Shown: piece by piece, positions 1 through 9,705 of the stretch | Layout: every line of letters begins with the position of its first letter | How positions within the stretch are numbered: position 1 is the first letter of the stretch | From: Microbacterium sp. CFH 31415 | GTDB taxonomy: Bacteria > Actinomycetota > Actinomycetes > Actinomycetales > Microbacteriaceae | Reading direction: 5' to 3' | Assembly: GCF_022538185.1 (NCBI RefSeq) | Contig: NZ_JAKYXC010000002.1 | Coordinates: 310,001-374,000 of the forward strand | Length of the DNA stretch: 64,000 nt | Translations under genes and position numbers: made by a program | Notes under the pieces: model-generated | The model's input: only the letters and a program-made list of their open reading frames with translations | The model's database searches: none | Told to the model about the DNA's origin: nothing

Positions 1-526
1 GCGGGATCGTCACGAGGAACACCGACCCCCACGAGAAGGTCTCCAGGAGCAGGCCCGAGATGAGCGGGCCGAGCGCCGAGATCGCCCCGCCGGTGGCCGA
101 CCACAGGGCGATGGCGCGCGTGCGCGCCGCGCCCGACCACAGTGCGGTGATCAGCGCGAGCGTCGTAGGGTACGCCATGCCCGCCGCGATGCCGCCCACG
201 ACACGCGCAGCGATGAGCACCTCGATCGTGGGAGCGAAGGCCGCGACGATCCCTGCCGGCAGCGAGAGGAGAACGCCGATCAGGAGCATCATCCGACGGC
301 CGTGGCGATCGCCGACCGCTCCCAGCCAGAGCACCGATGCGGCGAGGCCCAGCGAGTATCCGATGGCGACGAGGTTGAGCTGGGTCTGGGAGGCGTCGAA
401 CGCGATGCCGATGTCGGGAAGCGCGACGTTCGCCACCGCCAGCGGCAGATTCGCGACCGCTGCGACGAGGATCAGCGTGCCGAGCACCGCCACCGAACGT
501 GACGGACTGGTCGAAGCAGTGGCCAT
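1..526 (-). CDS. MFS drug-type transporter, N-terminal part (runs off the window)
   Basis: The reading frame starts with ATG at 526 and is still open at base 1, so about 175 N-terminal residues are visible. They form at least five hydrophobic helices with the MFS signature between helices 2 and 3 (GAVGDRHGRR) and the helix-5 region typical of the 14-TM DHA2 (EmrB/QacA) exporters. A Shine-Dalgarno-like GGAGG lies about 10 bases upstream. The family exports drugs or metabolites across the cytoplasmic membrane using the proton gradient; the substrate cannot be read from sequence. It follows aroB on the same strand after a 101-base gap and is probably a separate unit. Confidence 0.85.
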   Translation of the reverse strand, partial: MATASTSPSRSVAVLGTLILVAAVANLPLAVANVALPDIGIAFDASQTQLNLVAIGYSLGLAASVLWLGAVGDRHGRRMMLLIGVLLSLPAGIVAAFAPTIEVLIAARVVGGIAAGMAYPTTLALITALWSGAARTRAIALWSATGGAISALGPLISGLLLETFSWGSVFLVTIP

Positions 527-627
527 CACGACCGCCTCCCTAATGTGGTGCCGGGGCGCGGCGACGACCCGGTGCCCTCATCCTGCCGGAAGGGCGGTCC
601 CACCTCGGGGGTGATCTTCGCGGGGCG

Positions 628-1704
628 CTAGCCGGCGACCTCCTGGTACGCCGCGAAGAGCAGCGACTCATCGGGCGCCTGCAGCACCGTCGGCTTCGCG
701 ATGTCGTCCAGCACGATGAACCGCAGCATCCCGCCACGGCTCTTCTTGTCGCGCTGCATCGTCGCGAGCAGCTGCGGCCATGCGCCCGCCCGGTAGGACG
801 TGGGCAGGCCGAGGGTGTCGAGGATCTCGCGATGGCGCTGGGCCGCGGCATCCGGCAGTCGCCCTGCCAGTCGCGACAGCTCGGCCGCGAACACCATCCC
901 GACGGAGATCGCGGCGCCGTGACGCCAGCGGTACCGCTCGGCGTGCTCGATCGCGTGGCCGAGCGTGTGCCCGTAGTTCAGGATCTCGCGCAGCCCCGCT
1001 TCGCGCAGGTCCTCTCCGACGACCCGGGCCTTCATGTCGATCGCGAGCTCGATCGTGCGGCGGAAGGCGTCGCTGCGTGGGTCGGTCGCGGCCTCCGGGT
1101 CGGCCTGGATGAGATCCAGGATCTCGGGAGCCCAGATGAAGCCCGCCTTGACCACCTCGGCGTAGCCGGCGACACGCTCGTTGCGCGAGAGCGAGTCCAG
1201 CAGGTCGAGGTCGCACAGCACGGCACGGGGCGCCCAGAACGCGCCGACGAGGTTCTTGCCCTCGGCGGTGTTCACTCCGGTCTTGCCGCCCACCGCGGCG
1301 TCGACCATGCCCAGCACCGTCGTCGGCACCTGCACCACTTCGACACCCCGGAGCCAGGTGGCCGCGACGAACCCGGCGAGGTCGGTCACCGCCCCGCCGC
1401 CGAAACCGATCACCGCGTCGGTCCGTGTGAAGTCGGCCTTCCCCATGACCTGCCAGCAGAACGCGGCCACCTCGATGCGCTTCCCCGCCTCGGCGTCGGG
1501 GATCTCGGCGAGGAGCACCTCCCGATCGCCCTTCAGCAGTTCGCGGAGGCCCTCTGCCTGTGCAGCGAGGGTGGGCGGATGGATCACGAGCACCTTGCGG
1601 GCAGCGGGAGGCAGGGCATCGCCGAGCATCGGCAGGACGCCGCGCCCCACCGTGATCGCATAGCTCGCGTCGCCGCTCACCGTGATGGTCGTGGCGTCGG
1701 TCAT
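628..1704 (-). CDS. aroB: 3-dehydroquinate synthase
   Basis: AroB converts DAHP to 3-dehydroquinate, the second step of the shikimate pathway, using NAD and a divalent metal. The 358-residue protein has the usual length. The glycine-rich NAD-binding region ([13 protein letters not shown]) is followed by [19 protein letters not shown], the metal-ligand region [16 protein letters not shown], and [11 protein letters not shown] with its ligand histidines. The ATG start overlaps the stop of aroK by four bases, so the two are probably translationally coupled. It is the last gene of the aroE-aroC-aroK-aroB run. The next gene downstream is an MFS exporter, so aroQ, which often follows aroB in actinobacteria, is not adjacent here. 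Confidence 0.96.
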   Translation of the reverse strand: MTDATTITVSGDASYAITVGRGVLPMLGDALPPAARKVLVIHPPTLAAQAEGLRELLKGDREVLLAEIPDAEAGKRIEVAAFCWQVMGKADFTRTDAVIGFGGGAVTDLAGFVAATWLRGVEVVQVPTTVLGMVDAAVGGKTGVNTAEGKNLVGAFWAPRAVLCDLDLLDSLSRNERVAGYAEVVKAGFIWAPEILDLIQADPEAATDPRSDAFRRTIELAIDMKARVVGEDLREAGLREILNYGHTLGHAIEHAERYRWRHGAAISVGMVFAAELSRLAGRLPDAAAQRHREILDTLGLPTSYRAGAWPQLLATMQRDKKSRGGMLRFIVLDDIAKPTVLQAPDESLLFAAYQEVAG

Positions 1705-2246
1705 GAATCTCCCTCGAGGTGGGTGGACGGCGCAGCGTGCTCAGGGCGAGCCCAGTCGACGATGCGCTCCACGACTGTCTGCAGCGGGCCGCTCGACGTG
1801 TCGAACGTCACGTCGGCCAGCTGTTCGTAGATCGGGCGCCGCTCTTCGTAGATGCGGGTCCATCGCTCGAGCGGGTCCTCGCCGGCGAGCAGCGGACGGC
1901 TCGAGCCGCGCACCCGCGTGGCGACGACCCGCGGGGCGACGGTGAGCAGCACGACCCGGTGCCGCGCGAGGTCGGCGCGGGTGTCGGGGTCGAGGACCGC
2001 GCCGCCCCCGAGCGAGACGACTCCCCCGCCGGCGAGCCCTTCCTTGACCGCTTCCCGTTCGAGCGCGCGGAAGTGCGTCTCGCCGCGCTCGGCGAACAGC
2101 CGCTCGATCGGGCCGTGCGCGCGCGACACCGCGGCGTCGGTGTCGAAGAACGGCATCTCGAGCGCACGGGCGACCTTCTTGCCGACGCTGGTCTTGCCCG
2201 CGCCCATCGGGCCGATGAGGACGACGGCGCTAGAGGGCGAGGTCAT
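1701..2246 (-). CDS. aroK: Shikimate kinase
   Basis: AroK phosphorylates shikimate at the 3-OH using ATP. The 181-residue product opens with the P-loop [13 protein letters not shown] about 12 residues in, followed by the shikimate-binding [10 protein letters not shown] region, the arginine in FRALERE, and the glycine-rich GGGAVL segment, all in family order. The frame is open further upstream, but the ATG at 2246 ([13 protein letters not shown]) gives a standard N-terminus. The gene starts 17 bases inside the end of aroC and overlaps aroB by four bases, so the three are very likely co-translated. Confidence 0.95.
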   Translation of the reverse strand: MTSPSSAVVLIGPMGAGKTSVGKKVARALEMPFFDTDAAVSRAHGPIERLFAERGETHFRALEREAVKEGLAGGGVVSLGGGAVLDPDTRADLARHRVVLLTVAPRVVATRVRGSSRPLLAGEDPLERWTRIYEERRPIYEQLADVTFDTSSGPLQTVVERIVDWARPEHAAPSTHLEGDS

Positions 2247-3459
2247 GCTGTGCGAGCGAGGGATCGCTGGCGTCCGCAGTGCGGAGCGCCTCGGGGATCG
2301 CGGCGAGATACGCCTCGAGGTTGCGTCGGGTCTCGGCGACGCTGTCGCCGCCGAACTTCTCGAGCGCCACATCGGCCAGGACGATCGCGACCATCGCCTC
2401 CGCGACGACGCCCGCGGCGGGCACGGCGCACACGTCGGAGCGCTGATGGTGGGCCGACGCGGTGTCGCCGGTCGCGACATCCACGGTGCGCAGCGCCTTG
2501 GGGACCGTGGCGATCGGCTTCATGCCCGCGCGGACGCGCAGCACCGTGCCGGTCGACATGCCACCCTCGGTGCCGCCTGCCTTGTCGGAGGACCGCGCGA
2601 TGCCGTCGCCCGTCGCGAAGAGCTCATCGTGCGCCTGCGAGCCGCGGCGCGTCGTGGTGACGAAGCCGTCGCCGACCTCCACGCCCTTGATCGCCTGAAT
2701 GCTCATGAGGGCCTGAGCGAGCTTGCCGTCGAGGCGGCGGTCCCAGTGCACGTGCGACCCGAGTCCCGGAGGAAGCCCGTAGGCCAGCACCTCGACGATG
2801 CCGCCGAGCGTGTCGCCGTCCTTGCGGGCGTCATCGACCTCTGCCACCATCCGTTCGCTCGTGGCGGCGTCGAAGCAGCGGAGCGGATCGGCATCGAGCG
2901 CAGCGACGTCGTCAGGAGTCGGCAGCGCCGCGTCGTCGGGCACGCGGACGGGACCGATCGAGAGCGTGTGGCTCACGAGGCGGATGCCGAGCTCCGACAG
3001 GAACGCCCGGGCGACGGCGCCGAGGGCGACGCGCGCCGCCGTCTCGCGGGCGCTCGCCCGCTCGAGGATCGGCCTGGCCTGGTCGAAGTCGTACTTCTGC
3101 ATGCCGACGAGGTCGGCGTGACCCGGACGGGGCCGCGTGAGGGCCGCGCCGCGGCCGCGGGACTTCTCGGTGAGTTCGAGGGGCTCGGGGCTCATGACCT
3201 CGACCCACTTCGGCCATTCGGTGTTGCCGATGCGCAGGGCGATCGGGCTCCCCAGGCTCCTGCCGTGCACCACCCCGGACGAGATCGTCAGCTCGTCCTG
3301 CTCGAACTTCATGCGCGAACCGCGACCGTAGCCGAGCTTGCGACGCTCGAGGTCCGCCTGGATGGCGGCGCTCGAGATGGGGACGCCCGAAGGGAGGCCC
3401 TCCATGATGGCGACGAGTTCGGGGCCGTGGGATTCGCCGGCCGTGAGCACGCGGAGCAT
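2230..3459 (-). CDS. aroC: Chorismate synthase
   Basis: AroC removes phosphate from EPSP to give chorismate and needs reduced FMN. The 409-residue protein begins [21 protein letters not shown], the conserved family N-terminus with the catalytic histidine. It also contains [15 protein letters not shown] and the FMN-site segment [10 protein letters not shown]. It lies 35 bases downstream of aroE and overlaps aroK by 17 bases. A GAGACT hexamer six bases before the ATG could act as a weak internal leaderless promoter, but the GGAG between them could equally be a ribosome-binding site. Confidence 0.96.
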   Translation of the reverse strand: MLRVLTAGESHGPELVAIMEGLPSGVPISSAAIQADLERRKLGYGRGSRMKFEQDELTISSGVVHGRSLGSPIALRIGNTEWPKWVEVMSPEPLELTEKSRGRGAALTRPRPGHADLVGMQKYDFDQARPILERASARETAARVALGAVARAFLSELGIRLVSHTLSIGPVRVPDDAALPTPDDVAALDADPLRCFDAATSERMVAEVDDARKDGDTLGGIVEVLAYGLPPGLGSHVHWDRRLDGKLAQALMSIQAIKGVEVGDGFVTTTRRGSQAHDELFATGDGIARSSDKAGGTEGGMSTGTVLRVRAGMKPIATVPKALRTVDVATGDTASAHHQRSDVCAVPAAGVVAEAMVAIVLADVALEKFGGDSVAETRRNLEAYLAAIPEALRTADASDPSLAQHDLAL

Positions 3460-3494
3460 TGCTCCAGTCTCCCACGTGCGGGAGGACGGTTACG

Positions 3495-4340
3495 TCAGGA
3501 GGCGGACTCGAGTGCGCGGCGCATCGCCGTGACGACGGCGCCCTCGTCGGGGAGCGGGGTGTCGACGGCGCCGGTGGCGAAGATCCTCACCTGAAGGACG
3601 GCCTGATGCAGCAGCATCCCGAGCCCCGACACCGCCGCGGTGCCGGCACGCTGCCATGCCGCGGACAGCGTCGTGGGCCAGTGCCCGTACACGACGTCGA
3701 AGAGGAGCCCTCCGGCGGCCGCGAACGCGTCGGCCGCGGCATCCGCCACCGGTGCATCTCCGGGGAGCGTGGCGATCGTCACGGGAACGGTCGGGAGAGC
3801 GGATGCCTCGAACGGCGTCGTGGTGACGTCGATGTCCAGTCGGCGACCGAGATCGGCGAGTCGCGCCACGGCTTCGGGTCGCCGGGCGACGACGTCGATC
3901 CGTGTCGCGCCGAGCTCGGCGAGGGCCACGAGCCCGGAGGTAGCGGTCGCTCCGGCGCCGATGATCCGGGCCTCGTCGAGGCGGGTGATCCCCTCCTCAG
4001 CCAGGGCACGGACGATCCCTCCGACGTCGGTGTTGAATCCGCGGGCGGCTCCGCCCGCCAGCAGCAGGGTGTTGACGGCGCCGGTCAGCTCGGCGCGCCG
4101 GTCGAGCTCGTGTGCGGCGTCGTGGGCGACCTTCTTGAGCGGCATGGTCAACGACAGACCCCGCCACGAAGCGTCGAGGCCGGCGAGCTCCCCCGCGAAC
4201 GCGCTGTCGTCCACCCGGCGGCGGCCGTACGACCACGGCAGCCCGAGCACCTCGTACGCCGCGGTGTGGAGCTGGGGCGATCGGCTGTGCGCGATCGGGT
4301 CGCCCCACACCTCGAGGCGAGAGGCGTTCGAGCTCAGCAC
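3495..4340 (-). CDS. aroE: Shikimate dehydrogenase
   Basis: AroE reduces 3-dehydroshikimate to shikimate with NADPH. The substrate loop reads GDPIAHSRSPQLHTAAYEVLG; the lysine of LTMPLKK corresponds to the catalytic lysine; GAVNTLLLAGG precedes an NADP-binding fold starting IIGAGATATSGLVAL. The frame is open upstream without family similarity, so I place the start at GTG 4340, giving 281 residues and a seven-base overlap with mltG. The glycine in GDPIAHS replaces the more usual asparagine. The gene continues the alaS-ruvX-mltG run. Confidence 0.93.
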   Translation of the reverse strand: MLSSNASRLEVWGDPIAHSRSPQLHTAAYEVLGLPWSYGRRRVDDSAFAGELAGLDASWRGLSLTMPLKKVAHDAAHELDRRAELTGAVNTLLLAGGAARGFNTDVGGIVRALAEEGITRLDEARIIGAGATATSGLVALAELGATRIDVVARRPEAVARLADLGRRLDIDVTTTPFEASALPTVPVTIATLPGDAPVADAAADAFAAAGGLLFDVVYGHWPTTLSAAWQRAGTAAVSGLGMLLHQAVLQVRIFATGAVDTPLPDEGAVVTAMRRALESAS

Positions 4341-6070
4341 CCGGAGTCCGGGTGATCCTCGCACCAGGCGATCCACTGCGCGACGGCGCGGTTGTGATCG
4401 CCGAGGTTCGTCGTGAACACCGTCTCGCCGGTGTCGAGGTTGACCGTCACGAAGTACATCCAATCGCCGCCCGACGGATTCATGACGGCCGAGATCGCCG
4501 CGTCGCCCGGATTGGAGATCGGTCCGACAGGCAGTCCGGCGTTGACGTAGGTGTTCCACGGGTTCGGATCGAACTGCGCCTCCTCGGAGGTGCTCGCCGA
4601 CCCGTCGTGCATCTCGCCGAAGCCGTACTGGGCGGTCGAGTCCATCTGCAGCAGACCGAAGGTCTCCTGATTGTCCGGGTCGAGCCGGTTCTCGATGACC
4701 GTGGCGACCTTCTGCATGTCAGCCTCGTACCGTGCTTCGCGCTCGATGATCGAGGCGACCGTCAGCACGCGCTGACGATCCTCTTCGGGAACCCCCGCAG
4801 CATCGAGCGACTGCACCGTGCGGTCGACGAGTGTCTGGATGACCTGCTCGGCCGTGACGTCGGGGTTGAATGTGTAGGTGGCCGGGAACAGCCAGCCTTC
4901 CAGCGGCTGCCCGCCCGCCGCCACGACCGCGGGATCGGGCGTGACGCCGTAGGCGGACGCGTCGGCTGTCGCGGCCACGAAGTCCTCGACGGGGAGGCCG
5001 GTGCCCTCGGCCAGGAGCGGCAGGGACTGCTCGACGGTGAGACCCTCGCGCAGCTGGGCGGTGTTCTCCATCTTGTTCGCCGGATCGAGCAGCGCCGCCA
5101 GCGCCGCCTCCGACGTCATCTGCAGCTGCAGTTTGAAGACGCCTGGGACGAACGGCGGGTTCTCGCCCGTGTCGATGAGGTAGTCGTAGAACGCGTTCGG
5201 CGTCATCGTGACGCCCGCGTCGAACAACGCCTGCGAGATCGGCATGCCGGTGTCGCCCTCGTTGATGGTGACGTACGCCTCGCCGTTCGCGAGGCCCTCC
5301 TCGAAGTCCTTGGGCAGCTCCCAGCCCATCACCTCGCGGACCTTGTCCTCGTACGTCGTCCAGACGTACCAGGCGCCACCCGCCACGCCGCCGATGATCA
5401 GCAAGATCACGCCGAGGGCGATCCAGCCGCCGATGCGCCGCTTGCGCTTGTCTTTGGGCGGCGGCACGCTGCCGAGGTCATCGCTCGAGCTGTGGCCGCT
5501 GAAAAGGTCTTCCAGCGTCGCAGGCGAGGTGGCGCGCGCGCTGGCGGCGGTCACCCGTTCCCCGAACGCCTCGGTCGGGTCGACGGGCGAGCCTGAGGAG
5601 GCGGGGGCGATCGGGGTAGCCCCGGTGCGGCTGTACGGCAGCGCGGGCTCGGCGTCGCCCGCGAGCATCCAGGAGTCGTCGTCGACCGGATCGGCGGGGC
5701 GGGGCGTGTAGGCGCGGGGCTGCGCGAGCACGCCCGACCCATCGGTGACGGCCTCGCGCTGCGCCGAGCGCGGCATCGCCGCAGTCGGCCCCGCGTCGAC
5801 GGCCGTCTGAGCCGGCGACTCGTCGGCCGGCGCGCCCGCACGACGCGCCGCCGCGCTCAGGCCGGCGGCTGCCGCACGCAGCTCGCGGCGCGACAGCGGC
5901 GCTCCGGTCGCCGGGCGTGCGGGACCCTGTGCCCCGTCCTCCTCGCCACCGTCGCCCGCGCGTGAGCCGAAGCCGGCGTCATCGCCGGAGCGCCGGAAAT
6001 CGCGCGACCGAGGGTCGGGAAGCTGGCCGAACAGATCCGCGAACGGATCTCCAGACGGGGTCTCGGGCAT
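4334..6070 (-). CDS. mltG: Endolytic murein transglycosylase MltG with long cytoplasmic N-terminal region
   Basis: MltG cleaves nascent glycan strands at the membrane and so sets their length. The 578-residue protein has a low-complexity, acidic and proline/alanine-rich cytoplasmic region (about 1-205), a basic KDKRKRR stretch, one transmembrane helix (about 213-238) and a YceG/MltG domain. The catalytic region reads VASIIEREARYEADMQKVA, with the expected glutamate, followed by MDSTAQYGFG and GLPVGPISNPG. Translation starts at ATG 6070 (MPETPSGDPF), two bases after the ruvX stop. The cytoplasmic region is much longer than in the E. coli enzyme; extended versions occur in actinobacteria. Confidence 0.93.
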   Translation of the reverse strand: MPETPSGDPFADLFGQLPDPRSRDFRRSGDDAGFGSRAGDGGEEDGAQGPARPATGAPLSRRELRAAAAGLSAAARRAGAPADESPAQTAVDAGPTAAMPRSAQREAVTDGSGVLAQPRAYTPRPADPVDDDSWMLAGDAEPALPYSRTGATPIAPASSGSPVDPTEAFGERVTAASARATSPATLEDLFSGHSSSDDLGSVPPPKDKRKRRIGGWIALGVILLIIGGVAGGAWYVWTTYEDKVREVMGWELPKDFEEGLANGEAYVTINEGDTGMPISQALFDAGVTMTPNAFYDYLIDTGENPPFVPGVFKLQLQMTSEAALAALLDPANKMENTAQLREGLTVEQSLPLLAEGTGLPVEDFVAATADASAYGVTPDPAVVAAGGQPLEGWLFPATYTFNPDVTAEQVIQTLVDRTVQSLDAAGVPEEDRQRVLTVASIIEREARYEADMQKVATVIENRLDPDNQETFGLLQMDSTAQYGFGEMHDGSASTSEEAQFDPNPWNTYVNAGLPVGPISNPGDAAISAVMNPSGGDWMYFVTVNLDTGETVFTTNLGDHNRAVAQWIAWCEDHPDSGC

Positions 6071-6071
6071 G

Positions 6072-6539
6072 TCAGGCGGGCTCCTGGTGGACGGGTGTTC
6101 CGGGTGGTCGGCCGGTGCTCTTCTCGACGTCGAGTGCTTGCTGGAGCAGCACGACCGCGGCGACCTGATCCACAATGCTACGAGACGAACGCTGGGATCG
6201 GCCCGAATCACGCAGTGCGGCATGCGCGGAAACCGTCGACAGGCGCTCGTCGACGAGCCGCACCGGCACAGCGGATGCCGCGGCCACCGCCGCGGCGAAG
6301 TCCCGGGCATCGGCAGTCGAGGCGGTGTCCTCGCCGCGCAGATTGAGCGGCAGACCGACCAGGATCTCGGCCGCCGAGTACTCCTCCGCCAGCGCTGCGA
6401 CGCGCGCCACAGCGCCGACGTCTCGCTTCACCGTCTCGACGGGGGTGGCGAGCAGCCCGTCGGGATCGCAGCGCGCGACGCCGACTCGCGCCCTCCCGAC
6501 GTCGATGCCGAGCCGCACCCCGCGACGGAATCCGCTCAC
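6072..6539 (-). CDS. ruvX: RuvX/YqgF-type putative Holliday junction resolvase
   Basis: YqgF-family nuclease with an RNase H fold, linked to Holliday junction resolution and to 16S rRNA 5'-end processing. The product has 155 residues and starts at GTG 6539. The first catalytic aspartate lies in RLGIDVGRARVGVA; the conserved GLPLNLRGE, RLVDERLS and the final aspartate of SIVDQVAAVVLLQ follow. Its GTG overlaps the alaS stop (GTGA), and mltG begins immediately after it. The alaS-ruvX-mltG order is typical of actinobacteria. Confidence 0.94.
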   Translation of the reverse strand: MSGFRRGVRLGIDVGRARVGVARCDPDGLLATPVETVKRDVGAVARVAALAEEYSAAEILVGLPLNLRGEDTASTADARDFAAAVAAASAVPVRLVDERLSTVSAHAALRDSGRSQRSSRSIVDQVAAVVLLQQALDVEKSTGRPPGTPVHQEPA

Positions 6540-9193
6540 GCGCTGAGCGCGTCCTTCACCGCGGTGAGCGCAGCGGACAGCGCCGAGGCATCCGTCCCAC
6601 CGCCCTGGGCGACATCGTCGCGTCCGCCGCCGCCGCCGCCGAGCACTCCGGCCGCGGTCTTCGCGAGCACGCCGGCCTTCACGCCCGCGGCGCGTGCGGC
6701 GTCGTTCGTGGCGACGATGACCACCGCGCGACCGCCGATCTCCGCGCCGAGCGCGACGACCGCAGGCTGGGCGCCGAGGCGCTCGCGCACCTGGAGGGCA
6801 AGGGAGCGAACGTCGTCCGCGGACGACGCGGCGCCGAGCGACTCCGCGACAACGAGATGGCCGCCGATCGTCGACGCGGAGCGCGCGAGGGCCGGGATGC
6901 GGTCGCCGAGGGCCTTGGCCTCGAAGGAGGCGATCTTCTTCTCGGCGGCCTTGAGGCTCGCGGTCAGCTCGGCGATGCGCGCAGGGAGCTGGTCGCGGGG
7001 CGTCTTGAGCGTCGAGGTGAGCTGCGACACGATGGCCCGCTCGGCCGCGAGCGACCGGAACGCGTCGAGACCGACGAGCGCCTCCACGCGGCGGTTCGCG
7101 GCCCCGACGGACGACTCCCCGACCAGGCTGATGAGGCCGACCTCGGCACTCGTCGACACGTGCGTTCCCGCGCAGAGCTCGCGCGACCACGGACCGCCGA
7201 TGTCGACCATGCGCACGGTGTCGCCGTACTTCTCGCCGAACAGCGCCATGGCGCCGAGCGACTTGGCCTCGTCGAGCGCGAGCACACGGGTGGTCACCTC
7301 GAGGTTGTCGCGCACCGCGTTGTTGGCGATCTCCTCGATCTCGCTCTTGGTCTCGTCGGAGAGCGACTGCCCCCACGTGAAGTCGAAGCGCATGTAGCCG
7401 GCGCGGTTGAGCGAGCCCGCCTGCGTCGCCGTCTTGCCGAGCGTGTCGCGCAGAGCGGCGTGCACGAGGTGGGTGGCCGAGTGGGCCTGCCGTGCGGCCC
7501 GGCGGTTCACGGCGTCCACCACCGTCGTCGCCGGCTGGTCGACGGCGACCTCACCGGTCGTCACCTCGACGGTGTGGCTGATGAGTCCCGCGACGGGCTT
7601 CTGCACGTCGAGCACCTCGAGCTCGTAGCCCGGACCGACGATGACGCCCTTGTCGGCGACCTGGCCGCCCGATTCCGCGTAGAGGGCCGTCTCGGCGAGG
7701 ATGACCTCGGCGATCTGTCCCGCGGAGGCACGATCGACGGCCATGCCGTCGACGAGGATGCCCAGAACACGCGACTCGGTCTCGAGATCGGTGTAGCCCG
7801 TGAAGACCGTCTCGCCCTTCGCGCGGAACTCGCGGTAGACGCTGGTGTCGGCGAGCTGGCGCTTGCGGGAACGCGCGTCGGCCTTCGCCCGCGCGCGCTG
7901 CTCCTGCATCAGCGTGTCGAACGCCGCGCGGTCGACGGTGAGCCCGGCCTCTTCGGCGATCTCCAGGGTGAGATCGATCGGGAACCCGTACGTGTCGTGC
8001 AGGAGGAACGCCTCGGCGCCCGTGAGCGCGGTGCCGCCGTCGCGCTTCGTCTGCGCGACGGAGTCCTCGAGGATGCTCGAACCCGCCGCGAGCGTGCGCA
8101 GGAAGGTCTCCTCCTCAGCCAGCGCGTACTGCGAGATGCGGGCGTAGTCGGCCTCCACCTCGGGATAGACGTCCTTCATCGCGTCGCGCGATGCGGCGAA
8201 GAGCTCGGCGAACGTCGGGCCCTCGACGCCGAGCTGGCGCATCGAGCGGATCGCGCGGCGCATGAGCCGCCGCAGGATGTAGCCGCGCCCGTCGTTGGAG
8301 GGCGTCACACCGTCGGACATCAGCATGAGCGACGAGCGCACGTGGTCGGCGACCACGCGGAAGCGCACGTCGTCGTCGTGGTTCGCGCCGTAGGTGCGAC
8401 CCGAGAGGGCGACGGCACGGTCGAGCACCGGGCGCACCTGGTCGGTCTCGTACATGTTGTCGACGCCCTGCTTGATGAACGCGATGCGCTCCAGGCCCAT
8501 GCCGGTGTCGATGTTCTTGTTCGGCAGCTCGCCGACGATGTCGAAGTCGTACTTCGAGCGCACGTTGGTGATCTCGTACTGCATGAAGACGAGATTCCAG
8601 ATCTCGACATAGCGGTCGTCGTCGGTGGCCGGGCCGCCGTCGGCGCCGTACGCGGGACCGCGGTCGAAGAAGATCTCGGAGCAGGGTCCGGCAGGGCCGG
8701 GCAGACCGGTGCTCCAGTAGTTCGTGTCCTTGCCGAGCCGCTGGATGCGCTCTTCGGGCAGGTCCGTGAGCTCCAGCCAGAGGTCGTGCGCCTCATCGTC
8801 CTCTTCGTAGACGGTGACCCAGAGGTCCTTCGGGTCGAACCCGAGACCGCCGTCTGCCTCGGACGAGGTCAGCAGATCCCACGCGTACCGGATGGCGCCC
8901 TCTTTGAAGTAGTCGCCGAACGACCAGTTGCCGAGCATCTGGAAGAACGTGCCGTGGCGCGGCGTCTTGCCGACCTCTTCGATGTCGTTGAGACGGATGC
9001 ACTTCTGGTTGTCGGCCGCACGCGGGTAAGGCGCGGGGACGTCGCCGCTCAGGTAGGGGATGAACGGCACCATGCCGGCGACCGTGAACAGCAGCGCAGG
9101 GTCGTCCGTCACCAGAGAGGCGGAGGGGACGATCGTGTGGCCGTTCTTCTCGAAGTAGTCGAGGTAGCGCTGAGCGATCTCGGCGGTCTTCAT
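6536..9193 (-). CDS. alaS: Alanyl-tRNA synthetase
   Basis: Charges tRNA-Ala and edits mischarged Ser and Gly. The 885-residue protein has the full architecture: an N-terminal class II catalytic domain, the editing domain with HSATHLVHA and the zinc-site cysteine/histidine in CAGTHVSTSAEVG, a coiled-coil linker, and a C-terminal C-Ala domain with a glycine-rich stretch (GGGGGGRDD). The frame is open upstream, but ATG 9193 gives the canonical N-terminus MKTAEIAQRYLDYFEKNGH. It heads the ruvX-mltG-aro run and is 61 bases downstream of a small YtxH-like gene. Confidence 0.97.
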   Translation of the reverse strand: MKTAEIAQRYLDYFEKNGHTIVPSASLVTDDPALLFTVAGMVPFIPYLSGDVPAPYPRAADNQKCIRLNDIEEVGKTPRHGTFFQMLGNWSFGDYFKEGAIRYAWDLLTSSEADGGLGFDPKDLWVTVYEEDDEAHDLWLELTDLPEERIQRLGKDTNYWSTGLPGPAGPCSEIFFDRGPAYGADGGPATDDDRYVEIWNLVFMQYEITNVRSKYDFDIVGELPNKNIDTGMGLERIAFIKQGVDNMYETDQVRPVLDRAVALSGRTYGANHDDDVRFRVVADHVRSSLMLMSDGVTPSNDGRGYILRRLMRRAIRSMRQLGVEGPTFAELFAASRDAMKDVYPEVEADYARISQYALAEEETFLRTLAAGSSILEDSVAQTKRDGGTALTGAEAFLLHDTYGFPIDLTLEIAEEAGLTVDRAAFDTLMQEQRARAKADARSRKRQLADTSVYREFRAKGETVFTGYTDLETESRVLGILVDGMAVDRASAGQIAEVILAETALYAESGGQVADKGVIVGPGYELEVLDVQKPVAGLISHTVEVTTGEVAVDQPATTVVDAVNRRAARQAHSATHLVHAALRDTLGKTATQAGSLNRAGYMRFDFTWGQSLSDETKSEIEEIANNAVRDNLEVTTRVLALDEAKSLGAMALFGEKYGDTVRMVDIGGPWSRELCAGTHVSTSAEVGLISLVGESSVGAANRRVEALVGLDAFRSLAAERAIVSQLTSTLKTPRDQLPARIAELTASLKAAEKKIASFEAKALGDRIPALARSASTIGGHLVVAESLGAASSADDVRSLALQVRERLGAQPAVVALGAEIGGRAVVIVATNDAARAAGVKAGVLAKTAAGVLGGGGGGRDDVAQGGGTDASALSAALTAVKDALSA

Positions 9194-9254
9194 TCGGGTT
9201 CCTCGCAGAAAACGCGCGGTCCACTCCCCTGAGACGGGGCAGCGGCGCGCTGGG

Positions 9255-9539
9255 TCAGTCGGTGAGCTTGTTCGCCGTGTCGGCTGCGGCTTCGGCGGCG
9301 CCGGCCGCCGTGGCGCGGGCCGTCTCGGCGACGTCGGCTGCGGCATCCTTCACATCGTCGGCCAGGCCCGAGATGCGGGACTCCTGCTCGCGATACGCAT
9401 CGCCGATGCGGTCGGTGAACTCCGTGATGCGGGCGTCGACCTCGGCGAGGATCTCGTGTCCTCGCGGGTCCTTGTTCATGAGGTGTGCGACGACGAACCC
9501 GCCGGCGATGCCGAACAGGAACCACAGCACGTTCTTCAT
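9255..9539 (-). CDS. Small YtxH-like membrane protein
   Basis: This 94-residue protein starts at ATG 9539 with one hydrophobic segment (residues 3-17, VLWFLFGIAGGFVVA). A charged region follows, then an Ala/Thr/Asp-rich amphipathic tail (DVKDAAADVAETARATAAGAAEAA) that probably forms a coil. This layout resembles YtxH-type gas-vesicle/stress proteins, but no catalytic motif is present and the function is unknown. It lies between rpsD with its terminator and alaS; a small gene of this kind often precedes alaS in actinobacteria. Confidence 0.75.
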   Translation of the reverse strand: MKNVLWFLFGIAGGFVVAHLMNKDPRGHEILAEVDARITEFTDRIGDAYREQESRISGLADDVKDAAADVAETARATAAGAAEAAADTANKLTD

Positions 9540-9598
9540 GTCACCACTTCCTCGCGGAGCCGCGGGGCGCGGCATCCCACCATCGTAGGCGGAAACGA

Positions 9599-9630
9599 CG
9601 AAGGGCGTCGGGAATCCCCGACGCCCTTCG
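9599..9630 (-). terminator. Hairpin terminator after rpsD
   Basis: A perfect 14-bp inverted repeat (9599-9612 and 9617-9630, core GAAGGGCGTCGGG) with a four-base loop lies 76 bases past the rpsD stop and upstream of the YtxH-like gene. The run of T expected on the minus strand is weak (CGTTT), which is common in high-GC actinobacteria. Confidence 0.75.
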
Positions 9631-9705
9631 CGCGATTCTCGCGGCTCGAGTTAGCGGGCAGTGCGAATTCGGACGCGGCGCTTCGCGCAGCCTCCTGGCG
9701 CGGCC

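Noticed and set aside
9541-9705. Riboswitch or small RNA between rpsD and the YtxH-like gene
   Set aside because: The only structure is the 14-bp rpsD terminator; nothing else is recognisable.
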